From Gnetum montanum (lineage: Eukaryota > Streptophyta > Gnetopsida > Gnetales > Gnetaceae), in contig MNCI01026893.1 of NCBI GenBank assembly GCA_015680685.1, forward strand, positions 155,804-219,803: a DNA stretch of 64,000 nt, written 5' to 3'. Position 1 is the first letter of the stretch, and each line of letters opens with the position of its first letter. The notes beneath the pieces are model-generated. The model had not been told where the DNA came from and made no database searches. It saw only the letters and a program-made list of their open reading frames with translations. A program made the translations under genes and the position numbers. Positions 23,159-35,361 of this stretch are shown piece by piece.

Positions 23159-26149
23159 TCATACACTATCAATGACCAATGGGCCATTAGTGGGAAGGCC
23201 AAAGAGGTCAGTGAAGAAGGCCTCATTCAGGTCCAGAACTATCCTCACACCATGTACATGGATGAAGAAGTGGTAGACATTGTTATTAAAGGAGTCCATC
23301 ATGGTAATCATTTTTGTCATAAGAATGCTTAGGCTAAGGGCCAAGAAAAGGTCCATCAACCCAGCACATATGAGTCAACTAGTTAGCACCTCTAAGGACT
23401 AGTGGCACAACTAGTACTACGCCCCCTCCACATCACCATATTTCATGATGAGGATGGCCTCAATGCGGCTTGTGATGATCCCTATCACCTCTCCTAAAGA
23501 AACTATAGATGCAACAAAGGCAAAGACAATGTTAACATCATGCAAGGACAAAAGGAAAATCAATAGGCATGTGTGAGAAAGCATAAGAGCTAGAACAATA
23601 AATGCATGGAACAAATGGTATATGAGATAGAGGTGGTGGTGCAAGTAGCCCCTCAAGGTTGAGCTCACCACTAGCCTAGTTCTCATCAAGCTAATCATGG
23701 GTCTTGCATTACTCAAATGGCCTTAGGTACTAGGTAGGATAATCCCTTAGATTAGCTCCTAATGGCTCAAGGATAGCCTCCCAAATGTTCAAACTAGAAG
23801 AGAATACCTTTAGGGTGTTACAAGTCAATGCAAGAGCCTCTTTCTCATCATGGAGATCCTGATCATCAACTATGAATCTGGAATTAAGCATGTGCAGTTA
23901 GTAGTTAGCAAATTTAGCATGAGCCAGTAGTAAAGGAACACAACACAAAAATCATAAGAGCACTTACCCTTCGATGTGGTATATAGTCCCAGGTGGGTTT
24001 TGGAACAAAGTATGCATGCATAAAGTAATAAAAAGGGTGTTAGTCTTGTTGTAGTAAGAGAACTCTAGCATCTTACAAATCTTGGACAAACCACCTACTT
24101 CATCATTATCAGTGGTGGGCTTGTTAGACATGAATCTCAATATGTCCTATTTGGCCTTGGGCAGCAATGTATCGATGATGATGCTTGTATGCTCTATCGC
24201 TAAGTGTGATCACATCATCACACTAAAGTGTTGTAGCAAGAATTCCAAGAACTTGGGTGCCTTTGGCCAAAACCATAGTAGTTGATAATCCAACCACATA
24301 TCTGGCATAGGTCTGTTGGGCCTAGGCTCACTCATGTAGCAAAGAATGTCAATGAGCTCCATAATGACTAGGATGGGTTTTAGTGACACCCTAAAACCTT
24401 ATAGTAACAAATGTAACATTAGTATATACTAGATGCAAATTTTGGCAAATATAGTAAACTAAACTTAGCAAAATTAGCATAACATGACATATGTCAGCAA
24501 ATATATTTTAGGATCCCTTGGAGCCCCATTGGTATAGGACATCAACTCATACATGCAACATGCCTAGTACTCATTGGGGTATAGAACATTTTGCATAACA
24601 TTAGCATGTTTTTTTGTATGTTTTCACATTTAGCATTATAGTTTGCATGTTTTGGAAATTTTTCATTAAAATTATAAATTTTAAAAGTTTAACATTTTGT
24701 ACAAAATTTTTAAACATTTTTCTAACTCTAGGTAGCATAGTCAAGAAGATTACAAATTTTGCTAACTTTAGGTTACCTCCAGGAACATAGTCCAGAAAAC
24801 ACCATGATTTTTTTCTAACTTTAGCTATCACAGACTATGCTCTGGAGACTGAGGAGCATAGTCCTAGGTAACAAAAAAATTTCTAAATCCTTACTACACT
24901 CACCGATAGAGCATAGTCCAAAAAGAAAAAAACTAACAATTGAGTAGGGGTAATTTCGATGGACACTTTACATCAAGTATGTCTTCGAGATGGAAGCGTA
25001 GTCTTGGCTGTGGCTAGTGAACTAAGATTTTGCTACTACCTCAACACTCTCCTCCCCACCACCTAGCACCCTATGGTGGCACTGTGCACTACACTTTTAG
25101 CCCCATTGTGCCCTACGCACCCAACATCTCCCATTGCCATTGGGAGAATTGTGTGCTAAGCACGTACTGTTGCCACATTCCCTGCGGCCATGTCGTCCAT
25201 GCTAGTGGCGTAGCCACATGCCTTATGTACCCAATGCTACCATCCTACACCACATGAAGAACTAAGAAGCATAGTAGAGGCATGTCCCTCATGCAAGCTT
25301 CCCCTTATGGCCTATATAACAATATACCTTGATTGTAGTGTGTAACACCCGTGTATATCAAATGATGTTGCAGAGCATTGTCCCCTCCTCCATAGCTCCC
25401 TAATTACTCAATGGACATAACCCTTGTCCTCACCTTGTAGCAAGCTACCTTGGCTATTGTTGAAACATTCAACCCCTACCTCACATCACAATAAAATAAA
25501 ATGGCAGTCCCCTATCAAAACCCTACCCTACGTTGAGCTGCCTATGGCCACCATGGGTGCCCCCATCCCTACCTCATGCTCAAATGTAGTAAAAATTTTA
25601 TAAAATAAAACAAAATCACAGAAACCCTTACTATGCAGCCCTTTTCCCTATGGGCAGTGATCCTAAGGCCATCACCAAAACCCCAAATCCTTATTCCACA
25701 TCGCCAAAATTTAAAAATAAAAAACAATCTTGTAGAAAACTCCTATTAGAAGCAAGCCTCACCTAGCCTTGTGGCCTTGTGGTCAGCTCTTGTGGAAGCC
25801 CATGGCTTCCCGATTTGTAATTGTGCTATCCACCACCATATCCACAAACCCATAGAAAACCCTTGCTACCCCACACACACATCCCTCATGGCCGCAGAGG
25901 CTATAACAACCACAACAGTAGTGGCCCTTGCCATGGCAAGGTGCCACCAACACCTATAGCCCCAAACCCTTGATGCAAGAAATGAGCAAAGAAAAACATA
26001 AAAATGGAAAAAAGGTAAGAACATAGTTGAGGTACTTGGTAGATGGTGGTGCCCTCCACTCTTCCATGCATGCCTATAGTAGGTGTCCTAGTGCTCACTC
26101 GTCCTCATCAATGTTCACTAGTCTAGGGTGCTGGCATCCAATTTGGCAT
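23159..26149 (-). pseudogene. Antisense passenger gene of C-right (exons 1-4, exon 4 truncated)
   Basis: Inferred exons on the minus strand are exon 1 ending at 26036 (start unclear; an ATG lies at 26149), exon 2 24390-23968, exon 3 23877-23669 and exon 4 23502-23159. Sites are TTTTAG/G, GAAGG/GTAAGT, TTCCAG/A, GTG/GTGAGC and CTATAG/TT. Exon 2 reads LKPILVIMELIDIL and later KFLEFLLQHFSVMM and NTLFIT...LFQNPPG. It is 423 nt against 450 in A and D, a whole number of codons shorter. Exon 3 reads RFIVDDQDLHDEKEALALT. Exon 4 stops after FGLPTNGPL, where the junction with B lies. Introns 2 and 3 have the same phases (2 and 1) as in A and D. Several stops are present. Confidence 0.72.
24391..26035 (-). 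other. Large intron 1 of the C-right antisense gene
   Basis: About 1.6 kb. The part nearest exon 2 (24700-25010) repeats ctctgg/agcatagtcc-like words that also fill the 3' LTR (32330-32780). The remainder (25030-26000) is non-repetitive with no convincing reading frame. Confidence 0.55.
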
Positions 26150-26250
26150 GTGATCTTGGTAGTAGCTATGCTTCTCAGAAACTGTAGGATGCTCTAAAAT
26201 TTTGCATTTTTACCTTTGAAAGTAACAGACTTACCCAAGGTGAAATGCAC

Positions 26251-26260
26251 TTTTATAGCT
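26251..26260 (-). promoter_or_regulatory. Antisense TATA box, C-right
   Basis: The minus strand reads AGCTATAAAA about 215 nt upstream of the exon 1 donor. Its place matches the TATA boxes of A and D. Confidence 0.58.
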
Positions 26261-26635
26261 CTTGGGACCACTTAATGATTTATCAACCCTGAGATTGCAT
26301 AGTGAAGAGAATAGTTGGATGGGAGTGTAGTCACCAAACTTAGAAAATGTTTTGATTTTCTTGGCCATCATAAACTTAGAAAAATTTTAAATTTTTCTTG
26401 TTGACTAGTGAATGTCTAGTCAGACTTTGTATTCCAAGCACTTCCAACCTTACCCAAAATGATGCATCTAGTGGATACCATGGTTTTCTAAGACCTTAAA
26501 TTGGCACCCATGGCTTGCCAAGGTTTAAAATTGGCCCATGCATGCTTGCTTTTTTAACATCACATCTGCATACTTAGCTGAAATTTTATTACATTTCTTT
26601 CCTTTATTTTATGCATAGTGCTCTTATTAAGATAG

Positions 26636-26670
26636 GTGTAGCTTGACATTTTTCTGGTTATTTTTTGTAG
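26636..26670 (+). promoter_or_regulatory. Pyrimidine tract ending TTTGTAG before C-right pol
   Basis: GTAGCTTGACA followed by a T-rich tract ending in AG, 20 nt before the pol ATG at 26691. It matches the tract before A pol. A stop lies between AG and ATG in the ATG frame, so if spliced here this copy was already damaged. Confidence 0.45.
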
Positions 26671-26690
26671 GATTATCATAGGAATACAAC

Positions 26691-29600
26691 ATGACTACAT
26701 ATAATAATCTTCACTCACCTCTAGTTCTCACTAGGCCCCATGGTGATGTCACGTAGTGTATCACTTCACAATGCCTAGACCTTGAGCCAATAGCCTATGA
26801 TGAATATGTCACATTTGCAGAGGCACCACTAGACTGGCCAAACTATCTAGTTAGGGATCTAGATCTAGAGGTAGGTGATGTCATTGAGGATATCTTAGTT
26901 GAAATCCCTGTAGCAACACCTAATGGTGAGGGAAAGACATTGAAGCTTAGTTCTTTGTTAGAGCCTCAACATGCCCAAAACATCACAAAGATACTCAACA
27001 ATAACATTAAGGTGTTTGCATGATCTTATAAAGACCTGCTAGGCCTAGATCCTTATGTATTGCAACATAACATAATCCTCAATCTTAGCAAAATCTAGTT
27101 AAGTAGAAAGATTGCAAGGTTAGACCTGAGGTGACATTGGTATTTCGTGATGAAATCACCAAGCTCTATAAAGTTGGTTTCATCTAGGCCATTGACTATG
27201 TAGATTGGGTCTCCATCATCATGGTGGTACCCAAGAAAAATAGAAGTATACACATTTGCATAGAATTCTAGGACCTAAATAAGGAAATCATTAAAGATGA
27301 TTTCCCATTACCTAGTATTGACTAATTAGTTGATACCATAGTTGGTCATGCCTTGTTGTCCTTCATGGATGAGTTCTTGGATTACAACCAGATTTGGATC
27401 AACCTAGAGCACCAACTTAGTACTACCGTTATGACCCCTTGGGGTACATTTTGTTATACTATGATGTCCTTTGTACTTAAGAATGTAGGAGTGAATTATC
27501 AATGAGCCATGATATACACTTTTAGCAATTACATGTTAGGTCTACTCAATGATTACATTGACAACATAGTAGTTAAGTCCAAAGTAGCACACAAACATGT
27601 AGATGACTTGGACCTTGTACTTAAATGTTATCTAAAGCATGAACTTAGATTAAATCCTAAGAAATGTCTCTTTAGCATCAAGATAGGTTGCATGCTATGT
27701 TTCATAGTATCTGAAGCAGGCATATGTGTAGACCGTAATAAGGTTAAGGCCATTATAAAATTATTACCACTGGCTAACCTTAAGGAGCTACGAGGGTTGC
27801 AAGGTAGATTACAATTCATATGTAGGTTTATCGCATGGTTGACCAATGAGTTGTAGCCAATGCAAGACTTTCTTAAGAAAGATTTTCATTTTTAGTGGAT
27901 AGCATAATGCCAAGGGGCATTCAACAACCTTAAATAGGAGCTTTCTCAACTTCCAATGGTCTACCCTATACAAGGAGATAAGCCATTTTTCATCTACCTT
28001 GCTACCTCTAACATGTCCATTGATGCTCTACTTTTCCAAAAGTAAGATGATGGCATAGAGGTCCCAATATACTACCTAAGCCATTCATTGGTTGCATATG
28101 AAGTAAAGTATAATGATGTGGGGAGAATTACCTTGCCTTAGTCTTCACACTTAAGAAGTGGAGGCACTATCTTTTCTACAGTGAAGTCAACATCATCTGC
28201 AAAAGTAATGTACTCTGAGTGATTACCACAATTATCTATGAGAGTAGTTGCATTGCATGATGAGAAATAATAATAATGGAGTTTGGCCTACACTACATTG
28301 CACAACCATCAACCAAAGGTCAAGCAATAGTTGCACAACTTACGGCTTCCCCAATCAATGATCAAACAACAATAGATATAGAATTTATAGATGAGCATGT
28401 CACTAGCATATGTCAAATGCTTGATAAATTCAAGGTATTGTTATACTTTGATGGTGCTTCAACCTCTCAAGGGGGTAGTTCTATTTCCATAATCACATTC
28501 CCCTCTAGGGAGATTCGACCATTTTTGTATCATTTTGTGTTTCCATGCACTAACAACATGGCAGAGTATGAGGGTCTTATTTGGGGCATCTTAGTAGCTC
28601 ATGACCTAGGAATATAAAACCTAATGATATGAGGTGATTTACAATTGGTTGTTAATCAGGTAACTAAGGTTTATGCTTGTAAAGCCCAACACTTGCAACC
28701 TTATTATGACCTAGCGAAGCACTTGCTCAAATAATTTGTGGCTACTAATGTTTAGCATATACCTTTCAATGAAAACTCCATTGCTGATGCCTTAGAAACA
28801 TTAGCCTTAAGCATTGCACTTGATATGTTTCATGCCTTGCCTAACTTGGTGGCAGATTTCACTATGCCTATCACACAAAACATTGATATTACATCTATCG
28901 CCATAGTTAGCATGAACCATGTAGTGGAATGGTATGATAACATTAAGGCATATCTTCTATAGGGTGAGCCTTCACAACATCTAACCACTACGCAAAAGGA
29001 TGCAGTGCAAAAATGATCATGGTAGTATGTCATCATGGGTGATAGCACATTGTGTTGTAGATCCTATGATGACATACTATTAACTTACTAAAGTAATAGG
29101 AAAGCCCAGATGAGTATTGAATAAGTCCATGATGCACTTTGGGAAAGTCACATAGCACCTAGGATAATGGTTGTGAAAATTAGATGCTTAGTCTACTATT
29201 GGCCTTATATGGACCATGATTATGTCTTCAAGTTCAAAACTTGCAACACATGTCAATGGCATGGAAACCTAATGCATGTGCCACCAACTGAACTACACAC
29301 AACATAGATCACGTGGCCATTCCAATGTTGGGGGTTGGACATCATTGGACCTATAAACCCTAAGTTCTCCATGGGGCATAGCTTCATTATAACTACAACT
29401 AAGTATTTTACTAGGTGGGTTGAAGCTATTCCCCTTAGGAAGACAACATCACAGCAGGTTTGCAAATTTGCACTTGATAGCATTATAACCCTCTTTGGTT
29501 TACCTATGATCATAGTCATAGATAATGGGCCATAGTTTAGTAGTTCTAAGACCAAAGCATTTCGTGAGAGCTTCAAAATCAAACATTCCTTTTCATCACC

Positions 29601-30146
29601 ATACTACCCACAAGTGAATGGCCAAGCAGAGGCCACAAACAAAGTCATCATCAAGCTTCTGAAGAAGATGCTTAGTAATTGATCTACACACTCTGGGCCT
29701 AGAGCACAACATGTAGAAATGTAACATGTAAGATACCATATAGTTTAGTTTATGGATTTGAAGCAAATTTTCTTTTTGAATTGCAGGTCCCATCACTCCA
29801 TGTCATTCTCTCAAGCTTCATCAATGAGGCTCAAAATGACGAGTTGAGAGCCATGGACCTTAACTCAATAGAGGAGGAGCGCATGCAGAAATTTGATTAT
29901 ATTGAGTGGTCCCAACAAATGTAATGGTAGAAACATTATCATAATCAATATCAATTCTTGATCAAGAAAGGGAACCTAGTCCTCAAGGTCGTTCATGAAC
30001 CTATAGATAAATTCTAAGCCAATTGGGAAGGGCCTTTCTTAGTTGTTAAGGCTTATGATAATGAAGCATTCAAGCTTGTTGACCACAATGGCAATGAATT
30101 TGACAATTTAGTAAACCACTCATATATGAAGCCTTACTATGCCTAG
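26691..30146 (+). pseudogene. pol: pol remnant of C-right: RT, two RNase H domains, integrase
   Basis: N-terminal region (LVLTRPHGDV), RT (27170-27860) with DYIDNIVVKSK in place of YxDD, first RNase H (about 27880-28260), second archaeal-like RNase H (28430-28860; LYFDGASTSQGGSS, NNMAEYEGL), then integrase (about 29080-30146). The integrase shows zinc-finger cysteines CNTCQ, core DIIGPI, DNGP and NGQAEATNK with the catalytic Glu kept, and a GPF-type C-terminal segment (NWEGPFLVVKAYDNEAFKL). The stop is at 30144. Many in-frame stops interrupt it, mostly TAG and TGA. Confidence 0.87.
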
Positions 30147-30169
30147 CATGTAGTGCTACATATCAACGA

Positions 30170-30700
30170 AGCAAGGTAAGCATAAGTTCACTACAACTAT
30201 AAAATGACATAGCATTAGTTTGCTATGATTATAAACTGGCATAGAAAAGTCCACTACAACTATAAATTCGCAAAGTATTAGTTTGCTATGATTATAAACT
30301 AGCACAAACAAGTCCACTATGACTATAAACTAGTAAAGACAAGTTCGCTATGACTATAGACTAGTAAAGCATTAGTCTGCTATGACTATAAACTGGCACA
30401 GATAAGTCTACTATGACTAGAACCTAGCACAAACCATTCACTATGACACAAAACTAGTATAGCTCATCCTTGGATCATGACAATAAATTGGCACAATAGA
30501 TTCTCTACTATGATGTTAAACTAGCATCCATATCTACCATCTAATATGATGTTAAACTAGCACTTAATAGTTTAATGGGACTATAAACTAGCACTTCACG
30601 GTCTACCAAGACCTTAAACTAGGTTCATAGTTTGCTAGAACCTTAAACTAGCAAAGTATATGGTCTACCAAGATCTTAAACTAGGATACTAGTTCAAAAC
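30170..30700 (+). repeat. TAAACTAGCA-type tandem array after C-right pol
   Basis: About a dozen copies of a unit of roughly 40 bp with the core CTATGACTATAAACTAGCA, decaying rightwards. All copies point the same way. The array starts about 25 bp after the pol stop. Confidence 0.85.
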
Positions 30701-32230
30701 ACATAGTTCTATGGAGAAGTGAGTGAGAATACTTCCAACTCCCCTCCTCTTATCTCTCTACATTTTGTGGGTAGGGTGGGGACACTATAGCTACATATCA
30801 CATGCAAGGTGGGGACACTATAGTTCTATTATAGATTTCCTATCATCGAGAGATGCCTTTATAAAATTTGTAACATTACTACCCCTTGGCATTTTGCTAA
30901 CCTTTCGAAACTACCCCTGGGCATTTTACTGATCTTCTAAAGCTCCTATCATCAATGCTAGCACTACTAGCTCTAGGTGGCACTTGTAGCACTACCAGCT
31001 CTAGGAAACACTTGAAGCACTACTAGCTTTGGGCATTTTGTTGGTGCCTTAAGCTCCTGTTTGGAAAGACCTCCAGAGGATTTGTAGCATTATGAGCCCC
31101 CACCATTTTGCTGATTTTTCTTTGGGCTCTTTCCATTGCTTGGGCTATGAAGCACCTGTAGCATCATCACCTCCAACACCTTTACTAGCTTTTCAAACAC
31201 TTGTAATTAGTTCTAGTAGTCTACATTCATCTTGTGTTGTGTGGTTGTTTTCTTATTTCCTCTATGTTGTGTTTATAGGATGAAGCCTTGGAGGTAGTCA
31301 TGTAGAGACACATCTCATCATAGTAGCAAGTCACCACATTGCTTTGATGTGTCTAGTTAGACTAAACAAGCCACTCACAAGTGCACATCCTTATTACCTC
31401 GCTCTAGCTTACTTGCATTTATCCCTTTTACCTTGCATTCTCCTATCTTTCCCTACATCATTGAGTTTGTAGACCCCTCTAATATACATGGCACCTTCCT
31501 TAGGTTAACTGTAGAACCTATGGCAGATGTAACGTGACTTGTTCCATGGGGAGCCTCTGTGGGCTGGTCAAAGCCCAACCAGATGTAACACAACTCATCC
31601 TAGGGAGGAAACATCTATCCTACAAATGTGATGCAGTTGACCCAAAGAAAAGCCCATTAGGTGGCATGTAGTCCACTTGATGGAAAGCATCCTGCAACTA
31701 GCATCTAGCAATGTGTAGAGCCTAAATTAAGTTCACCTCATAGTCAAAAAGCAAGAAAAAAAATAGAGGCAAATGCGGAAAAGCATGTCCCCAAGACAAA
31801 ATTAGCAAAGCTACAATTTCACAACAAGTCCAACCATAAATCCACATTAACCTTATCATATGCACTCTAATGAGAGGTCACAATTTCAGGGGTAAGCCAT
31901 TCTAGTGCCATGGATGCTGACTCTCTAATAAGCATTCCAATAAGAGATCACTATTTTGAAAACAAGCTACCTTGGTGCCATGATGACCATCAACCATGCT
32001 AACTTTGCATCTTGTAGCATCACATTATTTACATTTCATCCCCTTTCTTATACATAGCACATTCCCTGCAATCTTTTACCTCTAGCATAACTTTTCGCAT
32101 AGCATCATCCTTATCACTCTTGGGCATGGTAAGTGACCTTTGATTAGGTATTGATGAGTGATGTTAGTGCTTGTCTTGTTGTGGTGTTTTGTGGTCTTTA
32201 TCGATGTCTCTTGGGTGACTCTTCCAGATG
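30701..32230 (+). other. 3' untranslated region of C-right
   Basis: About 1.5 kb between repeat array and polypurine tract. No coding sequence is recognised; short open frames here have no counterpart in D. Confidence 0.5.
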
Positions 32231-32243
32231 TAACAAAGAGGGA
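32231..32243 (+). other. Polypurine tract of C-right
   Basis: TAACAAAGAGGGA immediately before the 3' LTR, matching AACAAAGAGGGG at 51819-51830 in D. Confidence 0.7.
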
Positions 32244-32247
32244 CTAA

Positions 32248-33857
32248 TGAAACACCACCAAATTTGGACCACCAGGTCTTAACTATGAATTTTTCTAAGT
32301 GTAAACTGAAGGAAACTTTTTTCTAACTATTGGGCCTACACTCCCCACTATTGGAACTACACTCTAGAGCATAGTCAACATAGTTGACACAAGTAATTCA
32401 AAATTGCATGATTTTTCTAAGTGTCAACAGTAGCTACAAATTTTTCTAAGTGTTGGACTACACTCTCATTGTCAGGATTACACTTTAGAGCATAGTTTGC
32501 ATAGTTATCACACTAATAGCTAGTTTTGCAAATGTGCCTAAGTGTCAAGCTAGGAGTCATCAAGCTTACTTGGCATGAACAAACCAATTTGGCAAAACTT
32601 CACCAGAAGTTGTCAAGCATGCTTGGCATGGAAGAAACAATTTGACAAAATTTTTAACTGCTAGAATATGCTCCCCAATATGCTCTAGAGCATAGTCAGC
32701 GTAGTTAGCATTAGAACACATTTTTTGCAAGATTTCTCTAACTATTGGGACTATGATCTAGAGCATAGTCAGTGTAGGCATGCAAAACTACCTCCAGAAG
32801 CCTTCAAAACTCAACATCAGCCTTCATCTCAGCTTTGACACACCTTCATTAAGCAAGATTAGAAACTTGCATTTCTTTTGCATCCTCCATTTGCCCCAAA
32901 ATTGTACCTACACTTCACATCACTCAACAAAGTGGACAACATAGTCCTAGACTGTAGTCTCCAAAATTGCATTCTTTTACATTATTTTTAGGTATTTCAT
33001 AGTTTGGTAGTCTCATGAGGTCCATTAGAGCACACCAGTAGAACACCATTTGCTTTAGTGGGAGCATAGTTGGATGCAGCGTAGCCTCAACTACCCCTTG
33101 CCATGTGGTGCTTGATCTACAATTTGTGGCAACCGAAATCCTATAAATATCCCAATGTTTCACATTTTAGGGGTTGGCAGTTGAAGCATTTAGTTGGCAA
33201 ATTAGCTTTTTTGAGCATTCTAGCATTCAAGTGCACTTGGCATTTTGTCAGAATCTGAGCTAGCACTTGGCATTGTTGCACACCATGGTAGCACACCATA
33301 GACCATTACAACTTGTAGGACATTGTGACAACCAACCTAGTAAGCATAGAATTCATGGCAAACATTAGTCTTCATAGCCTAGATCACTTGAAACTGTGAC
33401 TATGCTACCTACTACACTTGTTTGTACATTGCATACATCCTCATCTTTTCTTGTAGTTAACTATGCTCCCCCATTTGGGATGGTGCCACTTTCTCTCTTG
33501 CTCACTTCCCATGCATTTTTAAGCATTTTCTATCACATTTTAGCATTTTACCTGCATTTTCACTATTTTTAGCACATATTCATGTGTTTGCACTTTCATC
33601 TTGTACTAGAAACCTCAACTACACTCATCCTAGTTGACAATGTGGATGCTGCAAACACCATGGATGCTACAAACATTATGTAAATCCTTAGCATTCATTT
33701 TGGTGTAACACCTTGTAATTCCTAGTTTGATTGACAAGACCATTCTGGGCACCCTGCTTTCATTTCTAGTAGGCCCTCACATGGACGAGGGGTTAAGATC
33801 TATGACCATGAACCTTTCAGTGTACCGTTCCAACCCCCAATGTTTTTGGTCACTACA
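32248..33857 (+). repeat. 3' LTR of C-right
   Basis: About 1610 bp, TGAAACACCACCAAATTTGG to TTTTGGTCACTACA, with TATAAATA at 33142-33149 and agcatagt-word repeats (32330-32780). No primer site follows, so it is a 3' LTR. Its end matches the C-left LTR, but the two have clearly diverged. Confidence 0.8.
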
Positions 33858-34135
33858 AGTCCTACTACATTGACTATGCTAGACAAAGCATTGTGGAACT
33901 TGAATTGAGTTACATCATCACCAAAAAGAAGCTAATGGTCATACTTATTTTAGTATAAGAATTTATGAATTATACGCTTTAGCACAACAATTTCATCCAC
34001 ACTGATCATAGTAGCTTTTAATTCCTCATGAATAAACGAGATGTTAGCTCTTGATTTTTTTCATGATTGGTTTCTTTACAAGAATTTAATCTCTATATGA
34101 TTAATCTTAAAGGAATTAAAAATGTGTTGGAAGTT
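33858..34135 (+). pseudogene. RNase H fragment of an unrelated gypsy element
   Basis: With stops, the translation follows the usual gypsy RNase H pattern: a Tyr-rich start, ITKKKLMVI, then HTDHSSF and LMNK, SLQEFNLYMINLKGIKNV. This resembles Athila or chromovirus RNase H more than the Tat-type domains elsewhere in the window. It starts abruptly at the LTR end, so it is the interrupted host sequence. It does not continue A pol, which is the left flank of C-left. Confidence 0.7.
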
Positions 34136-35361
34136 TGGTGTGGGGACACCTCTTCTAGTTCCCTTGTCCTTTCCTATGTGTATGTTTTGTAGGTTTTAGA
34201 TACCAGAGAGACATCTTGAAGGACTAGAAGACATCTTAGCTAAGACCTAGAAATGATAGAAGATGTTTTGAATTTAGAGGAGGCATCTCATGTGAAATGT
34301 CTTGACCTAGAAGGAGACATCTTGGGCCCAAATGAGATGTCTTGGAAAAATAGCAGACATCTTTTCTAAGAGCTAGGTTGACATAGTGACATCTTTTCAA
34401 GGTTAGAAATGACCATTATGCATGGGAAAACTTCCAAAATCACATGTCCTAATTCAAAAAATAGCCAACATGTGATAAAAAATGATGGAGACAACTGGGG
34501 AGAAGGTGAGAAGACTTGGGAAACATTCAAATATCCTCAAGTTGAGTTGAGAAAAGGCTTCTAGATTTCTTATCTTCTGCTTATGATAAATATTGTTGTA
34601 TTTCATCAGTATTGATTCAAGATAGATAAATGAGTAAGAGAAAGAGTCGTTGTATGTGTGAAGAGTTGAGCAAGAGAGAGTATGTACACACATTAAGAAA
34701 GTGCAATTGGTGATTGTAGCTTCGAGGTCAACTTGTGGTGTGTTATGAAACACCACCAAACTTGCATGTTGAAACCTTTGTAATTCCATCCCATGAAACC
34801 CAAGGCAATATTTTATTGTCAATGTGAAGGTTGTAACTTATAAAGGGGTAATCTCACATATTTCATACTTTTGGAGATGAACAATTCTTTATAAGTGATC
34901 AAAGCCTCATTCCCCAAGTGAAAAAAGTCACATAGTATCTATATTTTGGCTTGGGAGAGTAAAAAATGCCTTTTGGAATGCCAAAAATGGCAATTTGATG
35001 GGTTTTATGGGGGTTATATATTTCTCTATGTTGAAACACCCCTTGTAAGGGGTAATCCAGCTAAGAGACTTCAAGGATAGAATGGAGGAGTGTAAGGGGG
35101 TAGAACTCACCTACCCCTAGCATGGAAAGGAGGGTGATCCACCCTAAAGGGGTTGACCTTCACCCCCAGTGTAAGGGGATCAACCAACAAAGAGAATGGG
35201 GGTTAGATAGTGTGGAGGGGCTAGATAGCTAGGATGCATGGGCGGTGGATCTAACCTATCCCCTAAACATGGTAGCTAATTTTCAAGAATTTGGTAGCCA
35301 ATTTTTAGCCAATCATGTCAGCCATTGGTAGCTAATTTGCTACAAATCATGTCAATCATGT
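34136..35361. other. Unassigned spacer
   Basis: No supported gene. A possible LTR-like start TGTTGGAAGTTTGG lies near 34138 and a TGAAACACCACCAAAC at about 34747 resembles the LTR start of this family, but neither can be followed to an end. The words gacatctt (34200-34400) and aagggg (35090-35230) recur. Confidence 0.4.

Larger units (their letters stand above)
23159..33857 (+). mobile_element. Element C-right: antisense gene, pol, 3' LTR
   Basis: Begins inside exon 4 of an antisense passenger gene and continues through promoter, pol, repeats, polypurine tract and 3' LTR. It is either the rest of C-left or another copy brought next to B by deletion. Confidence 0.75.
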
